64,000 bases of DNA from Acinetobacter sp. NIPH 2100. GTDB taxonomy: Bacteria; Pseudomonadota; Gammaproteobacteria; Pseudomonadales; Moraxellaceae. The translations under genes and the position numbers were made by a program. This document shows, one piece after another, positions 1-9,600 of the stretch. The DNA is taken from the NCBI RefSeq assembly GCF_000369805.1, contig NZ_KB850224.1, forward strand, positions 3,638,460 to 3,702,459, given 5' to 3'. The first letter of the stretch is position 1, and each line of letters begins with the position of its first letter. The notes under the pieces are model-generated. The model did no database searches and had not been told where the DNA came from. It worked only from the letters and a program-made list of their open reading frames with translations.

Positions 1-30
1 TATTTTTCTCACAATCTTGCCTGAATCAGA

Positions 31-58
31 TTGCACATTTTCGAATTTTCCATAAAAT
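31..58 (+). promoter_or_regulatory. Putative sigma70 promoter of the amino-acid permease
   Basis: TTGCAC (31-36) and TAAAAT (53-58) are separated by 16 bases and lie just upstream of the permease start at 91. This is a by-eye match to the -35/-10 consensus and has not been tested. Confidence 0.45.
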
Positions 59-90
59 AGCCGCTTCTCTATGCTTGGACAAATTGTCGT

Positions 91-1497
91 ATGCAATCTT
101 CCAACTCGAATACGCATTCAGAATCAAAAACTTTAAAACGTGCAATGAGCACTCGCCATTTAGTTATGCTTTCTTTAGGCGGTGCAATCGGTACAGGTTT
201 ATTTTTAGGTTCTGGTGAAGTTATCGCTCAAACTGGCCCTGTGGGTGCAATTATTGCCTATGTGTTAGGTGGTTTGATTGCCTATATGGTCATGCTCTGT
301 TTAGGTGAACTTGCAGTACATATGCCTGTTGCTGGATCTTTTGGTGCATACGCTCAAAAATATATTGGTCCAGGCACGGGTTACATGATTTCTTGGGTCT
401 ATTGGCTTACATGGACTGCCACATTAGGGACAGAATTTACCGCTGCCGCCTTGCTGATGCAGGAATGGTTCCCACATATTTCCATGTGGATCTGGACCAT
501 TATCTTTGCAGTTACCATTTTAGGGCTCAATCTTAGTTCAACACGTATGTTTGCTGAATCTGAGTTTTGGTTGGCCTTGGTTAAAGTAGTGACCGTGATT
601 GCCTTCATTATTTTGGGCTTACTGGCTATTTTTGGACTCATTCCTTTCCAAGGTTATGAATCAGCACCACTATTCCATAACTTGACTGCACATGGTTGGT
701 TCCCTCAAGGCTTAATTCCAATTTTTACCACCATGCTGATTGTTAACTTTGCCTTCTCTGGTACAGAACTAATTGGTGTGGCGGCAGGTGAAACCAAAGA
801 CCCTGCAGAAAACGTACCTAAGGCGATTAATGCAGCCATCTGGCGTTTATTAATTTTCTTTGTGGGTACCATCATTGTGATTAGTGCACTGCTTCCTTTC
901 CAAGCGGCAGGTTTGGGTACTGAAGGAGTGAGTAGTAGTCCGTTCGTTACAGTGTTTAATTATATTGGCATTCCTTATGCCGATGACATTATCCGTTTTG
1001 TGATTATTACGGCCTTGTTGTCTGCAGCAAACTCGGGTCTGTATGCTGCATCACGTATGATGTGGTCTCTGTCAGATCAGCGTCAGTTACCAAGTGTTTT
1101 CTCAAGACTGTCTAAAAGTGGAACACCGATTATTGCGCTTGTCGTGACGATGTTTGGTGCAATCCCAGGACTTTTATCAGAGCACTTTGCGCCTGAAACA
1201 ATTTTCAAGAATTTATTGGGTATCGCTGCGTTCACCATGGTGATCGTGTGGATGAGCATCTGTTTAAGTCAGTTTAACTTTAGACGCCAGTGGTATAAAG
1301 CAGGCCATTCTGCAAAAGATTTGAAATTTGCTGCGCCACTTTATCCAATTGTCCCAATTCTCGGTTTCATCTTCTGTTTCATTACCGGTTTAAGTATGGC
1401 AGCAGATCCTGAGATGCAGGCTGGCTTTATTGGCTGTTTACTGTTTATTGCAGCCTGTTATTTAAGTCATTACCTGTTTTATCGTGATCGTAAATAA
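91..1497 (+). CDS. APC-family amino-acid permease (MmuP/AAT-like)
   Basis: This 468-residue inner-membrane protein has about twelve hydrophobic segments and the N-terminal APC signature GGAIGTGLFLGSG (about residues 31-43), where amino-acid/proton symporters bind the substrate carboxylate. The segments YWLTWT, HNLTAHGWFPQG and FSGTELIGVAAGET resemble E. coli MmuP (S-methylmethionine permease) as I remember it, but related permeases for GABA, proline or aromatic amino acids share much of this. The family is secure and the substrate is inferred. The ATG at 91 has no strong ribosome-binding site. The gene is single and is followed by a clear terminator. Confidence 0.88.
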   Translation: MQSSNSNTHSESKTLKRAMSTRHLVMLSLGGAIGTGLFLGSGEVIAQTGPVGAIIAYVLGGLIAYMVMLCLGELAVHMPVAGSFGAYAQKYIGPGTGYMISWVYWLTWTATLGTEFTAAALLMQEWFPHISMWIWTIIFAVTILGLNLSSTRMFAESEFWLALVKVVTVIAFIILGLLAIFGLIPFQGYESAPLFHNLTAHGWFPQGLIPIFTTMLIVNFAFSGTELIGVAAGETKDPAENVPKAINAAIWRLLIFFVGTIIVISALLPFQAAGLGTEGVSSSPFVTVFNYIGIPYADDIIRFVIITALLSAANSGLYAASRMMWSLSDQRQLPSVFSRLSKSGTPIIALVVTMFGAIPGLLSEHFAPETIFKNLLGIAAFTMVIVWMSICLSQFNFRRQWYKAGHSAKDLKFAAPLYPIVPILGFIFCFITGLSMAADPEMQAGFIGCLLFIAACYLSHYLFYRDRK

Positions 1498-1509
1498 TCA
1501 AATCCCATA

Positions 1510-1540
1510 AAAAATGCAGCTTAAGCTGCATTTTTTATGT
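1510..1540 (+). terminator. Rho-independent terminator after the permease
   Basis: The inverted repeat AAAAATGCAGCTTAAGCTGCATTTTT is essentially one long palindrome ending in a T run, 12 bases after the permease stop codon. Confidence 0.8.
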
Positions 1541-1664
1541 CTGTAGAAATACCATTTATTTGGTGGTTTTTTCGCTTAACTACTTATTTTTGATTATTTA
1601 TTCTGCGATATGTTTTATTTTTAGACACTTATTCACTTTTTTTAAATTTTATTCAGAAAAGTGT

Positions 1665-1693
1665 TTGACACCCTATCTAATTCACCCTAATAT
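1665..1693 (+). promoter_or_regulatory. Strong promoter of the tRNA-Glu pair
   Basis: TTGACA (1665-1670) and TAATAT (1688-1693) are separated by exactly 17 bases, and the first tRNA begins 18 bases after the -10 box. This is close to consensus, as expected for a stable-RNA promoter. Confidence 0.82.
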
Positions 1694-1710
1694 ACGCCCA
1701 CCTCTGAAAC

Positions 1711-1786
1711 GTCCCTATCGTCTAGAGGCCTAGGACATCGCCCTTTCACGGCGGTAACCGGGGTTCGAATCCCCGTAGGGACGCCA
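1711..1786 (+). tRNA. tRNA-Glu (TTC), copy 1
   Basis: The 76-base sequence starts GTCCCTA and ends TAGGGACGCCA with an encoded CCA. It has the anticodon loop CTTTCAC (anticodon TTC at 1745-1747) and a standard GGTTCGAATCC T arm. It closely matches E. coli tRNA-Glu. It is the first of two identical copies, probably transcribed together. Confidence 0.97.
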
Positions 1787-1891
1787 CTAAATTCGAGGAA
1801 AAGCAAAGATTAATATTTTTGCCGAGAATTTAGGCCTAGCGGCACATGATATATTTCATATCTTAGCCATAGGTAAATCTCCTCACGATAC

Positions 1892-1967
1892 GTCCCTATC
1901 GTCTAGAGGCCTAGGACATCGCCCTTTCACGGCGGTAACCGGGGTTCGAATCCCCGTAGGGACGCCA
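1892..1967 (+). tRNA. tRNA-Glu (TTC), copy 2
   Basis: This is identical to copy 1 and lies 105 bases after it. I see no separate promoter of comparable quality in the spacer, so both copies are probably processed from one transcript ending at the terminator at 1977-2004. Confidence 0.97.
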
Positions 1968-1976
1968 AATTCTAAA

Positions 1977-2004
1977 AAGCCACTGCATTGACAGTGGCTT
2001 TTTT
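1977..2004 (+). terminator. Terminator of the tRNA-Glu operon
   Basis: A 9-bp stem AAGCCACTG/CAGTGGCTT with a 6-base loop is followed by T residues, immediately after the second tRNA-Glu. Confidence 0.85.
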
Positions 2005-2009
2005 ATTGC

Positions 2010-2945
2010 CTATTCACTTCCAATTCCGACCTGAACTTCTAAACGGCCTGATTGTACTCGTAAACCTCGAATCTCAAATTGGTCCACCAGTTGTTGTACC
2101 AAATCACGACTTTCTTGCAGAATATTCAAACCCGGTAAAATACTAAAATCGGTCAGACTTAGAAGTTTATCAACCATCCAAGAACGATTATTAATGAAAT
2201 CAATAAAACCCGCTTCTTCCAGATCAATATACCAAAGACGGTGTCCTTCCTTTTGAATGCCCGGCACATCGCGAATCAGATGATTAATCAGGAATGGAAT
2301 CGGTAAGGAATTAATCACCTCAAAACTGACATTACCCACCCGACGTGCGGCCCAGTTGGTTAAAGTACCGCCATGACGGATCTGTAAATCAAGATGCTCA
2401 TCAACTTGACGCAAACGCAAATATTTTTCCTGCCCGATACGGCATTCCAGTACATTGAATTCGAGCGAAAGACGATACAGAAAACGACGGTAATGCCCAT
2501 CTAACTCGATGTGGAAGCGATCATTGCCGCATTCAATTTTAATATCATCGATTTCAGAACGATCCATACGTTTTCGGATCTGATTATTGAGCAGCATTTC
2601 AGGTAAATATAAGGTGAGACTACTTTTCCCCAACGATGCTCTTGCCATCGTCAAAGCGACTTGACGTGCTGCCTCACTGGTTTCTGAAACCATGTCACGC
2701 ACGGTATTGCGCACCCCTTCAACACCACGCTTGGTATGATGTGTCACATGATCTAAGGCATCGAGTGCCGCATCTGCCACACCCGCAATATTACGTGAAG
2801 TATCGCTGGCAAACTCAACCGCATCTTGTGCATGTTGCAATGTTTTATTGATCAGCCGACGTGATAATGATGGTTTTTCATCAGATGATGATTCATCTGC
2901 TGGCATAATATCGAACATCGCCTTTTTATCATCTTGTCGATTCAA
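2010..2945 (-). CDS. Uncharacterised cytoplasmic protein with helical N-terminus
   Basis: I do not recognise this 311-residue protein. Residues 25-110 are rich in Ala, Asp, Val and His with heptad-like spacing, suggesting long amphipathic helices (phasin or apolipoprotein-like in look). Residues 110-300 look like an alternating beta/alpha domain. There is no signal peptide or membrane span. The start chosen is a TTG at 2945 because a GGGAG-type ribosome-binding site lies about 6 bases upstream; the next ATG is at 2918. It lies downstream of the unknown gene at 3086-4735 on the same strand. No function is assigned. Confidence 0.7.
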   Translation of the reverse strand: MNRQDDKKAMFDIMPADESSSDEKPSLSRRLINKTLQHAQDAVEFASDTSRNIAGVADAALDALDHVTHHTKRGVEGVRNTVRDMVSETSEAARQVALTMARASLGKSSLTLYLPEMLLNNQIRKRMDRSEIDDIKIECGNDRFHIELDGHYRRFLYRLSLEFNVLECRIGQEKYLRLRQVDEHLDLQIRHGGTLTNWAARRVGNVSFEVINSLPIPFLINHLIRDVPGIQKEGHRLWYIDLEEAGFIDFINNRSWMVDKLLSLTDFSILPGLNILQESRDLVQQLVDQFEIRGLRVQSGRLEVQVGIGSE

Positions 2946-3085
2946 GATGTTCTCCCTCTTCCCTTTCTTACTGACTCATTTCATATGAGCGTCGATCTGC
3001 TTTCTGAACTTATTAGACGTTTTTCTGTAGATTAGCATGTCCCACACAGCAATTTGCGTATTTTTGTTGTGCAGTGCCAAATTAT

Positions 3086-4735
3086 TTAGGTCTTCAAATC
3101 ACCTCTTTCATTCCGAAATTCTAGCTCCTCATCCGTCGATACAAGCTGCTGTTTATGCTCTGCATGTACCGTTTGAATCTGGCTCAAACGAATCGTTTTA
3201 TAATGCTCCAAAGTGGACTCAAGCAGCTGTACTTTTTCTTGCCCAATGCCAAAACTCGATAGCTCACGTAGTGCAACCCAAGCCGCTTGCATCCGATCCA
3301 ATTCATTGCCTTGTTCTAGCTTGGTTTGCATCCATACTGATAAGTCTTGAGCACGGTTGCGTATTTCCAATTGCAAAGCGAATAACCGACTACTGAGTGC
3401 GACTTCACTACACTGCTTAAGCAAGTGATCGACTTGTTTGAATTGCTGCATCTGTTGCTGTACATAAGGATTCAAAAGCGCTTGGTGGAACCATTTCGCA
3501 AAGGCCGTCATTTCCTGAACCACGATGTCTCGCTGCGCATATAAAGCCGCTCGTTCTGGATGTTGTTTATTCAAGCGCACATCACCCAGATAAGCCATAA
3601 GACCTTGCTCTAAGATGATTTGAATTTGTCCCAACCGTAGCTCTGCTATTTGTGTCGATTTGGTCTGAATAAGTACATTGGTCAACTCAACTTTTTGCTC
3701 AGGTTGTAACAAGACGTGCAAAGCATCTGTATCGTGTTGCATTGCGTTCCAGAACTGCCCAAGCAAATATGCTGTATCTCGTTGTTGTGAGCTATCCTCA
3801 GTCTGTAGCAGATATCGTAACGCCTTTTGTAAGCCTTCTGACTGCGCTAAACATTCAACAATGCTGGTTTCACTTAACAATTGCGGTGCGCTTACAATCA
3901 TGGCCTGACTAAAAGGGATATGCGATTGCTTGCCGCCCAGCAACCCATTCAGAGATTTCCCCAGTGAATTTAATCCACGTCCAACATCTGCCAAAATATT
4001 GGTTTCAATCGCTCGTGTTTTTAAAATAGATTCAGGCAATAATTGACTCGCAGCACGCTGTAATATCTGATTATAATTTTTCTGATCAATGGGCTTTTGA
4101 TAGTGAACTAACAGATTCATAGCATATTCAGCATCACTCACTTGTAGTTTATATTCAGACTCATTTCGATTTAATAAACACTCAATATAGGCATAAAACG
4201 CAATTTCATTACGCTGAGTAGATTGCTGGGCTGCCCATTCATATAACTCAATGGCTTGAGTATATTCTGTCGCGCCCGCATAGGCGTTAGCCAAAGCAAC
4301 TGCATGCTGCGCACTCGGATAGTGCTGTTGGAAATAGCTGAGTAACTCAATTTTTGGTTGTTGATCCAGACAATGATCAAGTTGACGTAGATAGCCGTTG
4401 ATTTGCTGCTGTGTGGGCTGTGTAACGATGAAATTGAGTCGATACATTAGACATTGTTCATACCAAGCATATTTACGCGCATGAACTTCATAAGCAGTGA
4501 GCAGTTCATCTTCAATCAATTGAATCAATTCTGTGGAATAAAGAATATCTTCATCATTCTCATGTTTAAATTTCCACTGCTTGGGTAAAGAAACTTTAAA
4601 TAACCGCAATAGGAAATGCGCACTCAGATCAGGACTTTCCATGCTCACCAGCATCAACTTATCTTGAGTTGAAAGATGCTCTTTTCCTTTCTGTATGCGT
4701 GACAAACGCAATTTTAGAATCTTGGTGGGTAGCAT
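3086..4735 (-). CDS. Uncharacterised 549-residue alpha-helical protein, possibly TPR-like
   Basis: I do not recognise this family. The sequence is almost entirely helical, rich in Gln and Leu. The stretch ALANAYAGATEYTQAIELYEWA (about residues 146-167) has tetratricopeptide-repeat spacing, which hints at protein-protein contacts. A Gly-rich patch GRGLNSLGKSLNGLLGG lies near residues 253-269. There is no signal peptide or obvious catalytic motif. The ATG at 4735 is supported by AAAGGA upstream. The 140-base gap to the downstream gene at 2010-2945 is compatible with co-transcription, but no promoter was resolved. Confidence 0.7.
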   Translation of the reverse strand: MLPTKILKLRLSRIQKGKEHLSTQDKLMLVSMESPDLSAHFLLRLFKVSLPKQWKFKHENDEDILYSTELIQLIEDELLTAYEVHARKYAWYEQCLMYRLNFIVTQPTQQQINGYLRQLDHCLDQQPKIELLSYFQQHYPSAQHAVALANAYAGATEYTQAIELYEWAAQQSTQRNEIAFYAYIECLLNRNESEYKLQVSDAEYAMNLLVHYQKPIDQKNYNQILQRAASQLLPESILKTRAIETNILADVGRGLNSLGKSLNGLLGGKQSHIPFSQAMIVSAPQLLSETSIVECLAQSEGLQKALRYLLQTEDSSQQRDTAYLLGQFWNAMQHDTDALHVLLQPEQKVELTNVLIQTKSTQIAELRLGQIQIILEQGLMAYLGDVRLNKQHPERAALYAQRDIVVQEMTAFAKWFHQALLNPYVQQQMQQFKQVDHLLKQCSEVALSSRLFALQLEIRNRAQDLSVWMQTKLEQGNELDRMQAAWVALRELSSFGIGQEKVQLLESTLEHYKTIRLSQIQTVHAEHKQQLVSTDEELEFRNERGDLKT

Positions 4736-4965
4736 GCGGTTCCTTTCGCACTATTGAGCCAGTTCATCTCGCAACTTAGCAGACTGAACACCCTTTTGCG
4801 AACAGCTTTAGACGAGCTGTAGCATGACCTTCTACGCGATCATATACGCAGGTCTCAATATCTGTACAATAGAAATAATAAGTAAATTTATGTATTTGAA
4901 ACGCTCAGGATTTTTGCTTTTACATAAATTTCGCTAAAATAGACAAAACAGAATAGGAATCCTTT

Positions 4966-5304
4966 ATGCAATACCGTTGCCCGAAATGTCAAAGCGTGAA
5001 AATTATGCCTGCAAGTCAGGGTGCCAATAGTCCGCGCCCAAATGTACCAAAAAGTTTAGTGCTTCTTGTTCCAGCTATTTTCATTTTATTGATCTTGGTC
5101 TTGATTAGTGTTGCGATGTGGATTTTTGGCAATGGTGCAGGTCAAGGCCTACAAATCGCGACCGTGGTGGTCTTTGTCATCTGTGTCATTGCAGGCGTTT
5201 TATTCTGGCGTGATCTGCCTGATTTTAAAATTTCAATGCAATCCTTTATGCAGGCACAAAAGCATTGGAAATGCCGTGACTGCAACAACGAATGGCAGAA
5301 TTAA
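4966..5304 (+). CDS. Small zinc-ribbon membrane protein
   Basis: This 112-residue protein begins with CPKC (residues 5-8) and ends with CRDC (about residues 103-106), the two halves of a four-cysteine zinc ribbon. Two hydrophobic segments (about residues 29-52 and 60-80) lie between them. The ends would meet on the same side of the membrane to bind zinc. Its role is unknown. The start at 4966 is supported by AGGAATCC upstream. No partner gene is evident, as the neighbour on the left is divergent. Confidence 0.75.
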   Translation: MQYRCPKCQSVKIMPASQGANSPRPNVPKSLVLLVPAIFILLILVLISVAMWIFGNGAGQGLQIATVVVFVICVIAGVLFWRDLPDFKISMQSFMQAQKHWKCRDCNNEWQN

Positions 5305-5604
5305 TCATTAGCCAGAATCCGTCGTTTTCTATTTTTAACAAATTAAAAAATAAATAGTTACAACGGAGTCATGTTGAAGTCTCATCCTATTTTAGGATTA
5401 ACCTTCGGTTCGACCTACTTTTCTTTCGGGAAAAGTAGGCAAAACCATTGTCATCTACAAAACCTGTTCACTTCTTGCATTTAAATATAAATATTGCAAA
5501 AACCGTCCATTGCAGATTCTATTCAGGTTGTAGATGACTCTTCCAAGTTTCATATTTTATGCTAGGTTTAGGTCAATTATCCCTAAATGAAGATTCACAT
5601 CAGC
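5305..5604. other. Intergenic region with a 10-bp hairpin
   Basis: About 300 bases separate the zinc-ribbon gene from the end of czcD. The clearest element is CCTACTTTTC (5414-5423), loop TTTCGG, GAAAAGTAGG (5430-5439), a perfect 10-bp stem without a downstream T tract. It could be a dispersed repeat or a weak terminator. No coding region is convincing here. Confidence 0.5.
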
Positions 5605-5620
5605 TTAATGCTGATGTGAA
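5594..5620 (-). repeat. Hairpin overlapping the 3' end of czcD
   Basis: The 11-bp inverted repeat TTCACATCAGC (5594-5604)/GCTGATGTGAA (5610-5620) encloses a 5-base loop that contains the czcD stop codon. There is no T run, so it may protect the 3' end or pause ribosomes rather than terminate transcription. Confidence 0.6.
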
Positions 5621-6549
5621 GGATCATGTGCTACTTCTTCATTCTGTTGATGGGTATGCTGACAATTCATTTCTGCATCATCTTCAATTTGCAACGTCAC
5701 CTCACCAATCTCATGTTCATGCGCCAACATATCAATTGCTGCACGATGTAGCTGATTACGATCTACATTCGGTGCAAAGAGATGTACTGTGAGATGAATA
5801 TTCTTTGATGTGATCGCCCATACCTTCAATTGGTGGATACTCTCAACACCGTCCAATGCCAGCAAATCATTACGTAGTTTCTCAATATCGACTTCTTCTG
5901 GTACGCCTTCCAACAAAATATTGATACTTTGTCTGAGCAGAATCCATGTTCTTGGTAAGACCCAGAAACCAATAGCAACCGCAAGAATGGTGTCCACCCA
6001 GTACCAATTGGTGAAATAAATCACAATCGCACCAATGATCACACCGACCGAACCCAATGCATCGCTCAATACTTCGAGATAAGCACCCTTCATATTCAGG
6101 CTTTCCGCTGCACTCGACATTAAAATCTTCATCGAAATCAAATTAATGATCAGGCCCAATGAAGCGACGATCAGCATGCCAACACTTTGAATCTCAGGAG
6201 GCTGAGTAAAACGCTGGTAGGCTTCGTAAAGAATATAGATTGCCACAAAGAATAACATCGACGCATTAAATAGTGCCGCCAGAATTTCAAAACGTTGATA
6301 GCCAAAAGTACGCTTATTATCCGCCGGCCTTTTAGCAATTTTAATTGCAGCTAGAGCTATCGCCAAAGCAGCAGCATCGGTAAACATATGCGCAGCATCG
6401 GACAATAAGGCTAAACTTTGTGTAATTAAACCCGCGACCACCTCAACGATTAAGAATGTTGAAGTTAATACCAACGCAATCGTAAGTTTTTTTGCATTGC
6501 CTTCAGTAACGACTGCATGACTATGGTCATGCCCTTGATGTCCACTCAT
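5605..6549 (-). CDS. czcD: Cation diffusion facilitator (Zn/Co/Cd exporter, CzcD)
   Basis: This 314-residue cation diffusion facilitator exports divalent metal from cytoplasm to periplasm in exchange for protons. It has six hydrophobic segments. The motif HMFTDAAALAIAL (about residues 54-66) carries the His/Asp metal-site pair of TM2, and a second HxxxD-like pair (SDALG) lies in TM5. A cytoplasmic C-terminal domain follows from about residue 210. Both ends are His-rich (HQGHDHSHAV at the N-terminus, HTHQQNEEVAHDPSHQH at the C-terminus). The start has a good AAGGAG site. It is the last gene of the czc cluster, separated from czcA by 133 bases holding three hairpins. Confidence 0.93.
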   Translation of the reverse strand: MSGHQGHDHSHAVVTEGNAKKLTIALVLTSTFLIVEVVAGLITQSLALLSDAAHMFTDAAALAIALAAIKIAKRPADNKRTFGYQRFEILAALFNASMLFFVAIYILYEAYQRFTQPPEIQSVGMLIVASLGLIINLISMKILMSSAAESLNMKGAYLEVLSDALGSVGVIIGAIVIYFTNWYWVDTILAVAIGFWVLPRTWILLRQSINILLEGVPEEVDIEKLRNDLLALDGVESIHQLKVWAITSKNIHLTVHLFAPNVDRNQLHRAAIDMLAHEHEIGEVTLQIEDDAEMNCQHTHQQNEEVAHDPSHQH

Positions 6550-6574
6550 GTTGGACTCCTTATCATTATCAAAA

Positions 6575-6668
6575 ATAAGACCTATCTGTTTCAGGTCTTA
6601 TCGTCAGCCAAAGCTGGGATAGCTTTGGCTAATTCAGATTCTTCTTAATAAAATGCTTAATTAAGAAG
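6575..6668 (-). repeat. Three consecutive hairpins between czcA and czcD
   Basis: Three perfect inverted repeats occur in a row. CTTCTTAAT (6641-6649) pairs with 6660-6668. AGCCAAAGCT (6606-6615) pairs with 6621-6630 across a 5-base loop. ATAAGACCT (6575-6583) pairs with 6593-6601 and is followed on the minus strand by TTTTT. The last looks like a rho-independent terminator placed just before the czcD ribosome-binding site. Together they could lower read-through into czcD or protect the czcA message. Confidence 0.7.
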
Positions 6669-6682
6669 ATAGCATAAACGGA

Positions 6683-9600
6683 TTAAGTTGCGGTTTCCTG
6701 AATTTTTCGCTCTTTAGCTTCATTCATCCAACGATAAACCACGGGCAAGATCAACAAGGTCAGTAAGGTAGATGAAATAATCCCCCCAATCACCACAGTT
6801 GCCAACGGGCGCTGTACTTCGGCACCTGTGCCTGTGGCAATCGCCATCGGGATAAAACCGAGCGATGCTACAAAAGCCGTCATTAGAACAGGGCGTAGAC
6901 GTAATACCGCGCCATGCCATGTGGCGTAATGAACATCGTATTGTTCTCTTAGCTCTTTAATAAAACTGAGCATCACCAAACCGTTCAGTACCGCGACACC
7001 AGATAAGGCAATAAAGCCTACACCCGCAGACATCGACAATGGAATATCCCGAAGCCATAGCGCAACTAAACCACCTGACAACGCGAATGGAACACCACTA
7101 AATACCAATAAACTCTCTTTAAAATTATTAAAGACAGCCATTAACAGAACAAAGATCATCAGCAATGCCAATGGCACCACAATTTGCATTCTGGCTTTAG
7201 CAGAGGCAAGATTTTCAAACTGACCGCCATAACCAAGCCAATAACCGCTTGGTAATTTTTGCTGTGCAAGTTTCTGTTGCATCTCACCCACGAATGAGCC
7301 CAAATCACGATCTCGAACGTTGGTGGTCACCACAACACGGCGCTTACCATTTTCACGGCTGAGTTGTGCCAGACCTAAGATATTTTCAACCTTCGCCACA
7401 TCTTGCAGTTTGATCAGACCACCATTCGGTAGCTGAATCGGCAACATCGCCAATTGCTGCGGGGTCCGCATGACATCATCAAGACGCACCACAAAATCGA
7501 AGCGACGGTCACCCTGTAAAATCTGCCCAACACTTTGTCCACCGATACTCGCTGCGACTAAATCTTGAATGGATTTCACTGATAAACCATATTGCGCCGC
7601 GAGAGCATGATCAATATCAACATTAAGTAAAGGTAAGCCATCCGTTTGCTCGACCTTCACTTCACTTGAGCCAGTGATGGTTCGTAACGTTTGGGCAACT
7701 TTTTCTGCTTCTTGGTTCAAGACCTGCATATCATCACCAAAAATTTTCACCCCGATATCGCTACGCACACCTGAAATCAGTTCGTTGAAACGTAATTCAA
7801 TCGGCTGAGAAAACTCACTGTTATTGCCCGGAATTTTCTCAACATAGGCCAACATTTTGGTCCGCAACTCGTCTATGGTTTCTGATTTATCAGGCCATTG
7901 ATCACGTGGCTTTAACAGTACGATTGCATCAGAAATATTGGGTGGCATCACATCGGTTGCTACTTCTGCCGTTCCTGTACGTGCAAAAATTGCCTTGATT
8001 TCAGGAAACTCTGCAAGTAATTGCTTCTCAACACTTTCCTGAATCTTGAGCGATTCTTCAATCCCTGTACTTGGTGCACGCATCAATTGTAAAGCAAAGT
8101 CCCCTTCACTCAGTTGGGGCGCAAACTCACTTCCTACTCGAGAACCAATCGCAGCCGTGAGGATCAAAATGGTCACTGCACCAGCCACCACCACATAACG
8201 AAAGGCATAAGCTTTATCTAGCAAAGCTTCATAATTGCGTTTTAATGCAGCCATCCAGCGACTTTCTTTTTCTTTTACCTCACCCGTGACAAATAAAGCT
8301 ACCGCAGCAGGAACGAAAGTCACCGATAAAATAATTGCTCCGATTAATGCCAATACCACCGTCATGGCCATTGGATGGAACATCTTCGCTTCCACACCTG
8401 CCAATGCGAAAATTGGCAAATACACCACCATAATGATGATTTGTCCAAAAATCAGCGGACGTCTTGCCTGCTTTGCTGCCAAGAATACTTCGGTAAAGCG
8501 TTCGGAGCGTGTCAATAATCGCCCTTTATGGTGTTGGGCTTCTGCCAACCGTCGAATACAGTTTTCAACGATCACCACCGCACCATCGACGATAATCCCG
8601 AAATCCAGTGCACCTAAACTCATCAAGTTAGCACTAATTTTTTGCTCAGCCATACCTGCCAGCGTAAACAGCATCGACAAGGGAATAATACATGCGGTAA
8701 TCAGTGCCGCACGGAAGTTACCTAGGAACACAAACAGAATCACAATCACCAGGATTGCGCCTTCAATTAAGTTCTTGGCAACGGTCTTAATGGCTTTATC
8801 GACCAAATTACTGCGGTTATACACTGTTTCGATCACCACCCCTTCAGGCAATGAACGTTTGATTTCCTGCATTTTGCTATCTAATGCTTGGGCGATAGAT
8901 TTACTGTTCTCGCCCATCATCATCATGGCGATCCCGAGTACAGTTTCTTCACCATTATAGGTCGCGCCACCTGTTCTTAGGTCATGCCCAATTGAAACCG
9001 TTGCGACATCAGCAACACGAATGGGTAAACCATTTTTGGTACTGACTGTGACATTTTCAATGTCCTGTACCGTCTTCAACATGCCCGGAATACGAACTGT
9101 GAGTTGTTGACCATTTTCTTCAATAAAGCCCGCACCGCGGTTTTCATTGTTTTCAGTCAACACCGTTTGCAGGTCAGTTAAAGGAATTTGCAATTGTTGC
9201 AAACGTTTTAAATCTGGGGAAACCACATAGGTCTTGTTGTAACCACCAATGGTATTAATTTCAGCAACACCAGGCACACGTTGTAATTGAGGACGAATAA
9301 TCCAGTCCTGAATTTCACGCAGGTCCATGGCTTGATAAGGCGTACCATCTGCTTTTTTGGCATTCGGTTCTGCCTTGACCACCCACTGATAAATCTCACC
9401 TAAACCCGTTGAAATCGGTGACATTTGTGGATCAATGTCATCAGGCAAGGCACTTTTGGCCTCTTGTAAACGTTGATTGATCAGCTGACGTGCCCAATAA
9501 ATATCGGTGCCATCTTTAAAAATCACCGTGACTTGGGATAAACCATAACGGGAAATCGAACGCGTCTGCTCTAGGTTTGGAATACCTGACATGGCATTTT

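Noticed and set aside
3037..3396. A 119-codon plus-strand frame overlapping the 549-residue unknown gene
   Set aside because: Antisense to a longer frame with a good start site; no recognisable domain.
5414..5439. Considered as the terminator of the zinc-ribbon gene
   Set aside because: The stem is perfect but lies 110 bases after the stop and has no T tract, so I list it only as a hairpin in the intergenic entry.
8235..8960. A 241-codon open frame on the plus strand inside czcA
   Set aside because: It lies wholly antisense to the conserved czcA gene, lacks a ribosome-binding site, and its composition is that of an antisense shadow.
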